From Halorubrum sp. PV6 (GTDB lineage: Archaea; Halobacteriota; Halobacteria; Halobacteriales; Haloferacaceae), in assembly GCF_003990725.2 (NCBI RefSeq), contig NZ_CP030064.1:124001-188000 (forward strand): a DNA stretch of 64,000 nucleotides, read 5' to 3'. The notes beneath the pieces were generated by a model. The model had not been told where the DNA came from and ran no database searches. It saw nothing but the letters and a program-made list of their open reading frames with translations. Positions within the stretch are counted from its first letter, which is position 1. Each line of letters opens with the position of its first letter. A program made the position numbers and the translations under genes. This document shows positions 25,890 through 34,071 of this stretch, piece after piece.

Positions 25890-26546
25890 ATGAGCCAATC
25901 CGCACCCACCCGAGAGGTCGCCCGGCGCGTGTTCGCGAGCGAGTTCAACGACGCCGCCTTCACGTTCACCGAGTCCGACGACGAGCGAGCGCCCGTCTAC
26001 GCGCTGCTGCCGACGGGCGAGTCGTCGAACCGCGTGTTCTTCGTCGGCACGCTCACCGAGAAGGACGACGTCGGCGAAGACGCCGAGTACTGGCGCGGCC
26101 GCATCGTCGATCCGACGGGCACGTTCTTCGTGTACGCCGGCCAGTACCAGCCCGAAGCCGCGTCGAAGCTCCGCGATCTGGAGCCGCCGGCCTACGTCGC
26201 AGTCGTGGGGAAACCCCGGACGTACGAGACCGACGACGGCACCGTCCGGGTCTCCGTCCGCCCCGAGTCGATCACCGAAGTCGACGCCGCCACCCGCGAC
26301 CGCTGGGTCGCGGAGACGGCCCGCCGAACCGTCGAGCGCGTCGCCGCGTTCGACGACGAGGGTAACGAGTACGCGCGCATGGCCCGCGAGGAGTACGACC
26401 TGGACCCCCAGACGTACAAAGACGCCGCGCTGTCGGCGTTAGCGGACCTCGACGAGAACGACGGGGACGAACTCGCCGGCGACGGCGCCGCGAGCGACGA
26501 CCCCGCCTCGGACGAGAGCGACCCGGCCGGGACGCCGGAACTCTGA
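25890..26546 (+). CDS. rpap3: RPA-associated protein RPAP3
   Basis: The 218-residue protein matches the RPA-associated family (COG3390). It has an N-terminal REVARRVFASEFN segment, an OB-like core (RVFFVGTLTEKDDVGE, YWRGRIVDPTGTFFVYAGQYQPEA, YVAVVGKPRTYE), and a helical region (TRDRWVAETARRTVERV). It ends in an acidic low-complexity tail. In haloarchaea this protein is encoded beside RPA3 and binds it. Its ATG directly follows the rpa3 stop codon, indicating one operon and coupled translation. Confidence 0.9.
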   Translation: MSQSAPTREVARRVFASEFNDAAFTFTESDDERAPVYALLPTGESSNRVFFVGTLTEKDDVGEDAEYWRGRIVDPTGTFFVYAGQYQPEAASKLRDLEPPAYVAVVGKPRTYETDDGTVRVSVRPESITEVDAATRDRWVAETARRTVERVAAFDDEGNEYARMAREEYDLDPQTYKDAALSALADLDENDGDELAGDGAASDDPASDESDPAGTPEL

Positions 26547-26636
26547 GGCGCCCCGGAGCGCCTCGCGGCCGGCCGTATGGCTCTTTTGCGAGTGTCTGAC
26601 AAACGCTTAAGTGGATTGCAGGAAACTAGTCCGACA

Positions 26637-27041
26637 ATGGGCAACAAGAACAAGACGATCTCGTTCCGCGTCAACGAGGACGCGTTCGAGACCCTCCGCG
26701 ACATCGCCGAGGAGCGAGACATCTCGCTGTCGGCGGTCTTCCGGGACTACGTGGAAACGCTCGTTGCCCACGACGGACAGGTCCGCGTCATCCCGGAGGC
26801 GGAGCTTGACAGCATGGGCGAGAGCGGGGAGTCGTTCCCCCCGAAGATCGAGGTCCCGAAGAGTTTCGTGCGCGAACACGAGCGACTGGAGCTCGAAGCC
26901 GATCACCTCCGGGAACAGCTCGAAGAGCACAAACGCTACGTCAACTACCTCCGCGAGCAGTTGGAGGACGGCGACGAAGACGTGATCCAGCTCGAAGATC
27001 TCGACGGCGAACCCGACGAACCCTCCTTCCGGCTCGGCTAG
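26637..27041 (+). CDS. Ribbon-helix-helix protein with coiled-coil tail
   Basis: The 134-residue protein starts with a ribbon-helix-helix-like fold (NKTISFRVNEDAFETLRDIAEERDISLSAVFRDYVETL, residues 5-42, with the beta-strand KTISFRV) and continues into a heptad-like helix (residues 80-112, ERLELEADHLREQLEEHKRY). The first part is typical of CopG/MetJ-type DNA-binding dimers; the coiled coil may add oligomerisation. The CGCTTAAGTGG sequence at 26604-26614 is a good TATA-like box about 25 bases before the ATG, so the transcript may be leaderless. Target genes cannot be inferred. Confidence 0.85.
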   Translation: MGNKNKTISFRVNEDAFETLRDIAEERDISLSAVFRDYVETLVAHDGQVRVIPEAELDSMGESGESFPPKIEVPKSFVREHERLELEADHLREQLEEHKRYVNYLREQLEDGDEDVIQLEDLDGEPDEPSFRLG

Positions 27042-27384
27042 TTCGGTCGCGCGCCGGCTGTCGTCGCTTGCCGCTCTCGCCCGGCGCTTCTCGTGTACCG
27101 TCTACTGACTTGTCGAGCCGGCGCCGACACCGCACGGCCGCGTCGCGCCGAATCCGACACACCCTGCCCCCGTCGGCTCGCCGATCGGCCGAGAACCTTC
27201 CCGATCGTTCGGTACTGTTCGAGGAAACGCCGACATTGGCGAAAATATTGCCGAGTGCCCCTCAATTTGTTCAAAAATGTCCGATTCTCCCCGATTCTGA
27301 TGGACAGTCTCTCATCGCTCCAACCGATTTCTGCCTATACTAAACTATTTACGAAAACAATAATACCTGGGCGGTGAACCGTTC
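27042..27384. other. Intergenic region with AT-rich promoter of the 2-oxoacid dehydrogenase operon
   Basis: The first 190 bases are GC-rich and hold nothing I can identify. From about 27235 the sequence becomes unusually AT-rich for this genome. ACTATTTACG (27344-27353) lies roughly 35 bases before the GTG start of E1 alpha and is the likely TATA region. Short open frames here look like chance. Confidence 0.5.
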
Positions 27385-28512
27385 GTGTATGAAGAGGTGT
27401 CTGCGACCGTGAGCGTGTTCGACAGGGCGTACGACGATCCGGTCCGCGTACTCGACGAGGACGGGACGGTCGTCGGCGATGTGCCGGACCTCGACGACGA
27501 GGCGCTCGTCGATATCTACCGGCAGATGCGGCTGGCGCGGCACTTCGACGGGCGCGCCGTGAGCCTCCAGCGACAGGGGCGCATGGGGACGTACCCGCCG
27601 CTTTCCGGACAGGAAGGCGCGCAGGTCGGCTCCGCGGCGGCGCTCGCCGAAGACGACTGGCTGGTGCCCTCGTACCGCGAACACGGCGCCGCCCTCGTCC
27701 GCGGGCTCCCGCTGAAACAGACGCTGCTCTACTGGATGGGCCACGAGGCGGGTAACGCGACCCCCGAAGACGTGAACGTCTTCCCGGTCGCGGTCCCCAT
27801 CGCCTCGCAGATCCCGCACGCCACCGGGGCGGCGTGGGCCTCGAAAATCCGCGGCGACAACGACGCGTTCCTCTGTTACTTCGGTGACGGCGCGACCAGC
27901 GAGGGCGACTTCCACGAGGGGGTCAACTTCGCCGGCGTGTTCGACACCCCGACCGTCTTCTTCTGTAACAACAACCAGTGGGCCATCTCCGTGCCGCGCG
28001 AGCGACAGACGCGGAGCGCGACGCTGGCCCAGAAGGCGGAGGCGTACGGCATCGACGGGGTGCAGGTCGACGGGATGGACCCGCTCGCGGTGTACAGCGT
28101 CACGACGGCCGCCCTGGAGAAGGCTCGCGACCCCGAGACGGACCGCCCCCGCCCGACGCTCATCGAGGCCGTCCAGTACCGGTTCGGCGCGCACACGACC
28201 GCCGACGACCCGACGGTCTACCGCGATGCGGACGAGGTGGAACGCTGGAAGGCGAAAGACCCGATCCCCCGACTCGAGTCGTACCTCCGCTCGGAGGGAA
28301 TCCTCGACGACGAGCGGGTCGCCGAAATCGAGGCCGCCGTCGAGACGCGGGTGGCCGACGCCATCGAGGCGGCGGAGTCCGAGTCCCGACCCCGGCCGAA
28401 AGAGATGTTCGAACACGCGTACGCGGAGCGCCCGCCGGAGCTCGAACGACAGTACGAGGCGTTCGCGGCGTTCCACGAGGCGCACGGCGACGAAGCGTTC
28501 CTGGAGGAGTAA
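27385..28512 (+). CDS. pdhA: 2-oxoacid (pyruvate-type) dehydrogenase E1 component, alpha subunit
   Basis: The 375-residue protein is a thiamine-diphosphate-binding E1 alpha. The diphosphate/Mg motif is GDGATSEGDFHEGVNFAGVF-like with NN about 27 residues later (residues 168-201), and the family blocks QGRMGTYPPLSGQEGAQVG and RFGAHTTADDPT are present. It decarboxylates a 2-oxoacid with the beta subunit in a cytoplasmic multienzyme complex. Haloarchaeal complexes of this type have uncertain substrates (pyruvate or branched-chain acids). The GTG at 27385 fits a near-leaderless promoter; an in-frame GTG at 27412 (VSVFDRAYDDP) is an alternative. It is the first gene of a four-gene operon. Confidence 0.9.
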   Translation: MYEEVSATVSVFDRAYDDPVRVLDEDGTVVGDVPDLDDEALVDIYRQMRLARHFDGRAVSLQRQGRMGTYPPLSGQEGAQVGSAAALAEDDWLVPSYREHGAALVRGLPLKQTLLYWMGHEAGNATPEDVNVFPVAVPIASQIPHATGAAWASKIRGDNDAFLCYFGDGATSEGDFHEGVNFAGVFDTPTVFFCNNNQWAISVPRERQTRSATLAQKAEAYGIDGVQVDGMDPLAVYSVTTAALEKARDPETDRPRPTLIEAVQYRFGAHTTADDPTVYRDADEVERWKAKDPIPRLESYLRSEGILDDERVAEIEAAVETRVADAIEAAESESRPRPKEMFEHAYAERPPELERQYEAFAAFHEAHGDEAFLEE

Positions 28513-29499
28513 ATGAGCGACACACAGAACCTCACCGTGGTACAGGCGATTCGAGACGGATTGTACACCGAGATGCGCGAGGACGACGAGGTCCTCGTGT
28601 TGGGTCAGGACGTGGGGAAAAACGGCGGCGTCTTCCGCGCGACCGAGGGGCTGTTCGACGAGTTCGGCGGCGACCGCGTCGTCGACACCCCCCTCGCCGA
28701 GTCGGGCATCGTCGGGGCCGCGGTCGGCATGGCAGCGATGGGGCTCAAACCCGTCCCCGAGATCCAGTTTTCGGGGTTCATGTACCCCGGATTCGACCAG
28801 ATCGTCTCCCACATGGCCCGGTTCCGGGCCCGGAGCCGCGGGCGGTTCTCCCTCCCGATGACGCTGCGCGCGCCCTACGGCGGCGGCATCCGCGCGCCGG
28901 AACACCACTCGGAGTCGAAGGAGGCGTTCTACGCCCACGAGGCGGGGCTGAAGGTCGCCATCCCCTCGACGCCGTCCGACGCGAAGGGGCTGTTGGCGGC
29001 GTCGATCCGGGACCCGGACCCGGTGATCTTCCTGGAGCCGAAGCTCATCTACCGGGCGTTCCGCGACGAGGTGCCCGAGGAGCCGTACACCGTTCCGCTC
29101 GGCGAGGCGGCCACCCGTCGCGAGGGCGACGACGTGGCGGTGTTCACCTACGGCGCCATGACGCGCCCGACGCTGGAGGCCGCAGAGCGCCTCGCCGAGG
29201 ACGGAATCGAGTGTGAAGTCGTCGATCTGCGCACCATCTCCCCGCTCGACCGCGAGGCGATCGTCTCGGCGTTCGAGGCGACCGGGCGCGCCGTCGTCGT
29301 CCACGAGGCGCCGAAGACCGGCGGGGTCGCGGCCGAGATCACGGCGATCCTTCAGGAGGAGGCGCTGCTGTACCAGGAGGCACCGGTGAAACGCGTCACG
29401 GGCTTCGACGTGCCGTACCCGCTGTACGCGCTGGAAGACTACTACCTCCCGTCTGCGACCCGTATCGAGGAGGGTATCAGGGAGGCGGTGGAGTTCTAA
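28513..29499 (+). CDS. pdhB: 2-oxoacid dehydrogenase E1 component, beta subunit
   Basis: The 328-residue protein matches E1 beta throughout: VLGQDVGKNGGVFRATEGL, RVVDTPLAESGIVG, EIQFSGFMYPGFDQIVSH, RAPYGGGIRAPEHHSES and the C-terminal transketolase-like domain (VVDLRTISPLDREAIV, VTGFDVPYP). It completes the thiamine-diphosphate active site with the alpha subunit and presents the complex to E2. Its ATG follows the alpha-subunit stop codon directly (TAAATG), indicating coupled translation. Length is standard. Confidence 0.94.
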   Translation: MSDTQNLTVVQAIRDGLYTEMREDDEVLVLGQDVGKNGGVFRATEGLFDEFGGDRVVDTPLAESGIVGAAVGMAAMGLKPVPEIQFSGFMYPGFDQIVSHMARFRARSRGRFSLPMTLRAPYGGGIRAPEHHSESKEAFYAHEAGLKVAIPSTPSDAKGLLAASIRDPDPVIFLEPKLIYRAFRDEVPEEPYTVPLGEAATRREGDDVAVFTYGAMTRPTLEAAERLAEDGIECEVVDLRTISPLDREAIVSAFEATGRAVVVHEAPKTGGVAAEITAILQEEALLYQEAPVKRVTGFDVPYPLYALEDYYLPSATRIEEGIREAVEF

Positions 29500-29521
29500 C
29501 TATGCACACGGAGGCCACCCG

Positions 29522-31165
29522 ATGACAGTCGAGGAGTTCAGGCTGCCGGACGTCGGTGAGGGAGTCGCCGAAGGCGAGTTGGTCTCGTGGCTCGTCTCAC
29601 CGGGCGACCGCGTCGAGGAGGACCAGCCGGTCGCGGAGGTCGAGACGGACAAGGCGCTCGTCGAGGTCCCGTCGAGCTACGACGGGCTCGTCGAGGAGCT
29701 GTTCGTCGAGGAGGGCGACGTGGTCCCCGTCGGCGACGTGATCATCTCGTTCCGCGTCGACGAGGACGGCGCGGCCGACGAGGCCGACGAGGCCGACGAC
29801 GCGGAGACGGAGGACGCCGACGCGGGCGCGACCGAGGCGCCGGAGACGGACGCGGACGCGACCGACACGGACGCGACCGACGCCGAGCCGCCGACGCCGT
29901 CCGGCCGGACGTTCGCGCCCCCTTCGGCCCGACGGCTCGCCCGCGAGCTGGGCGTCGACATCGGCGCCGTCGACGGGAGCGGTCCCGGCGGTCGCGTCAG
30001 CGAGGCGGACGTGCGAGCCCACGCGGAAGCCGCCGACGCCGACGACGGTCCTACCGTCGGATCCGCCGACGCCGGTCCGGCACCGAAGCCCGCACCGACG
30101 CCGGCAGACACCGGATCCGGCCGGAAGTCGGCCGTGAACAAACGCGGCGCGAGCGAGTCGGACGCGACCGGCGACGCGGCTCCGGCCCCCGACGCGGACG
30201 CGTCGGAGCCGGCCGGCCGCGACACGACGCTCGCGACGCCCGCGACGCGGAAGGTCGCCCGCGAGTTGGGCGTCGACATCGACGACGTGCCGACCGACGA
30301 GCGCCGGGACGGCGAGGCGTTCGTCACCGGCGAGCACGTTCGGGCGTACGCCGAGGGGTCGGCCTCGGGGGGAGAGGACGGCTCCGCACCCCAGCCGAAG
30401 GCCCTCGACCTCGACGACACGACCGCGGCGACCGACGCCGCCACCGACGCCGACGCTACCAACGTCGGGGCCGACGAGACGGTCCCCTATCGAGGGGTCC
30501 GGCGTACCATCGGCAAACAGATGGAGCGGTCGAAGTACACCGCGCCGCACGTCACCCACCACGACACCGTCGCGGTCGACGCCCTCGTGGAGGCTCGCGA
30601 GGAGCTGAAGCCGAAGGCGGAGGCGGCGGGCGTGAGCCTCACCTACATGCCGTTCGTGATGAAGGCCATCGTCGCGGGGCTCAAGGAGTACCCCTCGCTC
30701 AACAGCGAACTGCGCGAAGACGACGAGGAGATCGTCTTGAAAGGCGACTACAACCTCGGTATCGCGGTCGCGACCGACGCCGGCCTGATGGTTCCGGTCG
30801 TCGAGGACGTCGACGAGAAGGGGCTCTTCGAGCTGGCCGAGGAGATCAGCGACCTCGCCTCGCGCGCCCGTGACCGCAAGATCACGGCGGCGGAGATGCA
30901 GGGCGGCACCTTCTCTATCACCAACTTCGGCGCCATCGGCGGGGAGTACGCCACGCCGATCATCAACTACCCCGAAACCGCAATCTTGGGCCTCGGGGCC
31001 ATCGAGGAGCGGCCGGTCGCCCGCGACGGCGAGGTCGTCGCGGCGCCGACGCTGCCCCTGTCGCTGTCTATCGACCACCGCGTCATCGACGGCGCGGTCG
31101 CGGCCGAGTTCGCGAACACCGTGATGGAACACCTTGAACACCCGCTGCTGCTGTTGACACAATAA
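29522..31165 (+). CDS. pdhC: Dihydrolipoamide acyltransferase (E2) with two E1/E3-binding domains
   Basis: The 547-residue protein has one N-terminal lipoyl domain (residues 1-80, lipoyl Lys44 in VETDKALVEV). It has two peripheral-subunit-binding domains: residues 131-170 (PSARRLARELGVDIGAV ... GGRVSEADVRAH) and 237-278 (ATRKVARELGVDIDDV ... FVTGEHVRAY). The catalytic acyltransferase domain (about 315-547) has His519 and Asp523 in DHRVIDG. Acidic Ala/Asp/Thr linkers join the domains. Most E2 proteins carry one binding domain, so the second is unusual. It transfers the acyl group to CoA; the ATG lies 22 bases after E1 beta. Confidence 0.93.
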   Translation: MTVEEFRLPDVGEGVAEGELVSWLVSPGDRVEEDQPVAEVETDKALVEVPSSYDGLVEELFVEEGDVVPVGDVIISFRVDEDGAADEADEADDAETEDADAGATEAPETDADATDTDATDAEPPTPSGRTFAPPSARRLARELGVDIGAVDGSGPGGRVSEADVRAHAEAADADDGPTVGSADAGPAPKPAPTPADTGSGRKSAVNKRGASESDATGDAAPAPDADASEPAGRDTTLATPATRKVARELGVDIDDVPTDERRDGEAFVTGEHVRAYAEGSASGGEDGSAPQPKALDLDDTTAATDAATDADATNVGADETVPYRGVRRTIGKQMERSKYTAPHVTHHDTVAVDALVEAREELKPKAEAAGVSLTYMPFVMKAIVAGLKEYPSLNSELREDDEEIVLKGDYNLGIAVATDAGLMVPVVEDVDEKGLFELAEEISDLASRARDRKITAAEMQGGTFSITNFGAIGGEYATPIINYPETAILGLGAIEERPVARDGEVVAAPTLPLSLSIDHRVIDGAVAAEFANTVMEHLEHPLLLLTQ

Positions 31166-32592
31166 TGGTCGTCGGAGACATCGCAACCGGAACGGAGGTA
31201 CTGGTGATCGGCGCGGGGCCGGGCGGCTACGTCGCCGCCATCCGCGCCGCACAGAAGGGACTCGACACGACGCTCGTCGAGAAGGACGCCTACGGGGGCG
31301 CCTGTTTAAACCGCGGGTGTATCCCCTCGAAGGCGCTTATCACGGGCTCTGGGCTCGCACACGAGGCCGGCAACGCCGAGCACATGGGCATCCACGCCGA
31401 CCCCGCGGTCGACATGGGGAAGATGGCCGAGTGGAAAGACGGGATCGTCGACCGGCTCACCGGGGGGGTCGAAAAGCTCTGTAAGGCCAACGGCGTCAAC
31501 CTGATCGACGGGACCGCCTCGTTCGTCGACGACCACACCGTCCGCGTCGCCCACGGCGGCGAGGGACAGGGCTCCGAGTCCATCGAGTTCGAACACGCGA
31601 TCGTCGCCACCGGCTCCCGGCCGATCCAGATCCCCGGCTTCGACTTCGCCGCGGACCACGTCTGGAGTTCGGCGGACGCGCTCGACGCCGACTCGGTCCC
31701 GGATCGGCTCGGGATCGTCGGCGGCGGCTACATCGGGATGGAGCTGGCGACGACGTACGCCAAACTCGGCGCCGACGTGACCGTCGTCGAGATGCTCGAC
31801 GACATCCTCGACCCCTACGAGGACGACGTGACGCGGCTCGTCCGCACGCGCGCCGAGGAGCTGGGCGTCGAGTTCAACTTCGGCGAGGGAGCGAGCGAGT
31901 GGTCGGAGGGCGCCGACGGCGGCTACCGCCTGCACACGGAGACCGAAGAGGGAGAGGAGTCGACGTACGGCGTCGACAAGATCCTCGTCGCGGTCGGTCG
32001 TCAGCCGGTCACGGACGGGCTCGACTTGGCCGAGGCCGGGGTCGAGACGGACGACCGCGGCTTCATCGAGACGGACGACCGCACCCGGACCGCGGTCGAC
32101 CACATCCACGCCGTCGGCGACGTGGCGGGCGATCCGATGTTAGCGCACGCGGCCTCGAAAGAGGGCATCGTCGCCGCCGAGGTCATCGCGGGCGAACCCG
32201 CCGCGCTCGACCAGCAGGCGATCCCTGCCGCCGTCTTCACCGACCCGGAGATCGGGACGGTGGGAATGACCGAGGAAGCGGCCGACGACGCCGGCTTCAA
32301 CCCGGTCGTCGGCGAGATGCCGTTCAACTCTTCCGGCCGCGCCATGACCACCGGCCACACCGAGGGGTTCGCGCGGATCGTCGCCGACGACGAGACGGGC
32401 TTCGTTCTCGGCGCGCAGATCGTCGGGCCGGAGGCCTCGGAACTGATCGCCGAGGTCGCGCTCGCCATCGAGATGGGCGCGACGCTGGAGGACGTGTCGG
32501 GGACGGTCCACACGCACCCGACGCTCGCGGAAGCGGTGATGGAGGCCGCAGAAAACGCCCGCGGGCAGGCGATCCACACGCTGAACCGCTAA
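31165..32592 (+). CDS. lpdA: Dihydrolipoamide dehydrogenase (E3)
   Basis: The 475-residue flavoprotein has an N-terminal FAD Rossmann motif (GAGPGGYVAAIRAAQ), the redox disulfide GGACLNRGCIPSKAL, an NAD Rossmann motif (GGGYIGMELATTYAKLG), the second FAD site (HAVGDVAGDPMLAHAA), and the C-terminal dimer domain with catalytic His/Glu (HTHPTLAEAVMEA). It reoxidises the E2 dihydrolipoyl group with NAD. Its ATG shares a base with the E2 stop (TAATG), closing the operon. Size and all catalytic residues are normal. Confidence 0.96.
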   Translation: MVVGDIATGTEVLVIGAGPGGYVAAIRAAQKGLDTTLVEKDAYGGACLNRGCIPSKALITGSGLAHEAGNAEHMGIHADPAVDMGKMAEWKDGIVDRLTGGVEKLCKANGVNLIDGTASFVDDHTVRVAHGGEGQGSESIEFEHAIVATGSRPIQIPGFDFAADHVWSSADALDADSVPDRLGIVGGGYIGMELATTYAKLGADVTVVEMLDDILDPYEDDVTRLVRTRAEELGVEFNFGEGASEWSEGADGGYRLHTETEEGEESTYGVDKILVAVGRQPVTDGLDLAEAGVETDDRGFIETDDRTRTAVDHIHAVGDVAGDPMLAHAASKEGIVAAEVIAGEPAALDQQAIPAAVFTDPEIGTVGMTEEAADDAGFNPVVGEMPFNSSGRAMTTGHTEGFARIVADDETGFVLGAQIVGPEASELIAEVALAIEMGATLEDVSGTVHTHPTLAEAVMEAAENARGQAIHTLNR

Positions 32593-32629
32593 GCCGGTCT
32601 CCCCGCCGCCCGCGGTTCTACTCTCCCTT

Positions 32630-32827
32630 TTAAGCCGACGCGTCGTAGCCCGCCTCGGTCACCGCGCTCACGAGCGCGGCCGGGTCGGCGTCGCCCTCGA
32701 CGGTCGCCGATTCGCTTTCGCGGTCCGCCGTCGCGCTCTCGACGCCCGCGACGCCTTCGAGCGCCTCCGTGACGCTCTGCTCGCAGTGTTCACACGACAT
32801 TCCTTCGACGGTGATCGTCTGGCTCAT
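32630..32827 (-). CDS. CopZ-like HMA-domain copper chaperone
   Basis: The 65-residue protein is a single heavy-metal-associated domain with the metal motif GMSCEHC near residues 9-15 and the usual beta-alpha-beta-beta-alpha-beta pattern ending EAGYDASA. Such proteins carry Cu(I) to P-type ATPases in the cytoplasm. The ATG of MSQTITVEGM is the natural start. It is divergent from the Lrp-TRASH regulator gene and close to copA, so copper-responsive control by that regulator is likely by analogy with Halobacterium, where a TRASH-domain Lrp protein controls copper genes. Confidence 0.92.
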   Translation of the reverse strand: MSQTITVEGMSCEHCEQSVTEALEGVAGVESATADRESESATVEGDADPAALVSAVTEAGYDASA

Positions 32828-32928
32828 GACGTACCACCGTAGGGGCGGAACCCGTTTGTCGTTTTCTGCTTTCCGATCGCGGCTCGAACGCCCGTCCGAC
32901 TTTGGAATTCGAAGTGGTTCGCCCAACC

Positions 32929-32940
32929 GTCTTATATATC
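32929..32940 (+). promoter_or_regulatory. TATA box of the Lrp-TRASH regulator gene
   Basis: CGTCTTATATATC at about 32929-32941 places a TATA element some 25 bases before the ATG at 32959, consistent with a leaderless or near-leaderless transcript. Confidence 0.6.
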
Positions 32941-32958
32941 CCAGCCGTACCGAGCCCC

Positions 32959-33573
32959 ATGCGCGACCTCGACGAGACCGACGTGGAGATCCTGTCGCTG
33001 CTGGCCGAGAACGCCCGGCGTCCGTACAGCGAGATCGGCGAGCGAGTGGGGCTCTCCGGCCCGGCGGTCTCCGACCGCGTCACGCGGCTGGAGGAGACGG
33101 GCGTGATCGAGGGGTTCACAGTCGATGTCGACCGGACGAAACTCAGAGCCGGCGTCCCCGTGTTGATCGACGTGGCACTCCCGCTCGGCGGCGAGTCAGA
33201 TGGAGGGCAGGATCCGCTCGACGCGGCGCGGACTCGCGTCGGCGAGGCCGACGCGGTCGAACACGTCTTCGTCACGGCCGAGGGGGACCTCCGCGTGTAC
33301 GCCCGCGTCGAGGGTCGAACGGCGCGGGAGTGGGTGGCCGGGCTGTTCGAGGGGATTGACATCGAAGAGTACACCGTCACGCTCGTGGACTCCTTCGAGT
33401 GGACGCCCTCGATCGAGGGCGTCGAGTTCGCGTTGACCTGTGCGGAGTGTTCCAACAGCGTCGACAGCGAGGGCGAAACGGCGCGGATCGACGACGAGGT
33501 GTACCACTTCTGCTGTTCCTCCTGTCTCTCGCGGTTCCAAGAGCGATACCAGCGACTGGAGGAGGGGGCGTGA
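32959..33573 (+). CDS. Lrp/AsnC-family regulator with C-terminal TRASH metal-sensing domain
   Basis: The 204-residue protein has an AsnC helix-turn-helix (DETDVEILSLLAENARRPYSEIGERVGLSGPAVSDRV, residues 4-45), an RAM-like effector domain, and a C-terminal TRASH domain with metal-binding cysteines (CAECSNS ... FCCSSCLSRFQERY). TRASH domains bind copper or similar thiophilic metals. The Halobacterium homologue of this architecture regulates a copper ATPase, so this is most likely the copper sensor for the chaperone and CopA around it. The ATG of MRDLDETDVE matches family starts and lies about 25 bases after a TATA box. Confidence 0.92.
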   Translation: MRDLDETDVEILSLLAENARRPYSEIGERVGLSGPAVSDRVTRLEETGVIEGFTVDVDRTKLRAGVPVLIDVALPLGGESDGGQDPLDAARTRVGEADAVEHVFVTAEGDLRVYARVEGRTAREWVAGLFEGIDIEEYTVTLVDSFEWTPSIEGVEFALTCAECSNSVDSEGETARIDDEVYHFCCSSCLSRFQERYQRLEEGA

Positions 33574-34071
33574 GATATCGATGTGTTCGCTTATAATTGG
33601 ATCTGTCGGGTGAGTCTCTGCGAAAACTCAGCTATTCACTTATAACCGATCGCTGATCGATCCACGGTGGCTCCCTCCAAAGCCCCAGTCACGCCGAGCG
33701 CGCGCGCTCGCTGCGCTCCTCACTCGGTCGTTCACGCTCCTCGCTCGGTCGTTCACGCTCCTCACTCGGTCGCTCACGCTGTTCGCTCCCTCACTCCGGT
33801 GCTTGCGTCGCCTGTGCGCTCGGCGTGACTGCCCCTTTGAGTCCCACCCGACCGCCCGCTCCGCACCTCACGCCTCCCCAGCCTCGTCAGTCGCCCTTCG
33901 CGTTGCTTCGGGCGACTGACTCCCTCGCACGCGCTGCTCGGCCACGAATGTGGCCTCGCAGGCGCGCGCCACCGCCTCTGCCATCCGCTTTCGAATCCAA
34001 GATTTCGACCCGCTCGCACCCTCGATCGCGAAGCAGAAAACCGCCTAAGGGAGGGACCCGTAGTAGTACCC
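33574..34071. other. Intergenic region carrying structured repeat copy A
   Basis: About 500 bases between the regulator and copA. The first part has two TTATAA sites (33591-33596, 33638-33643). Most of the rest is repeat element A. The last 80 bases form the copA upstream region, with no clear TATA box that I can defend. Confidence 0.5.
33671..33990 (+). repeat. Structured intergenic repeat element, copy A
   Basis: It shares blocks with 43699-44057: CTCCAAAGCCC, CCCCTTTGAGTCCCACCC, CCTCACGCCTCCCCAGCCTC, GACTCCCTCGCACG and GGCGCGCGCC. It has three strong stems: 16-base arms at 33686-33701 and 33816-33831; 11-base arms at 33886-33896 and 33910-33920; and GGCCAC/GTGGCC at 33940-33955. Inside the first stem are three 21-base tandem units (33721-33783). 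No protein is credible here. Confidence 0.8.

Noticed and set aside
27068-27377. 91- and 94-codon frames upstream of the E1 alpha gene
   Set aside because: They are in different overlapping frames, have no codon bias or domain, and cross the AT-rich promoter.
33721-33783. CRISPR-like array
   Set aside because: The 21-base units are directly adjacent without spacers and lie within a larger stem-loop repeat; no cas gene is in the window.
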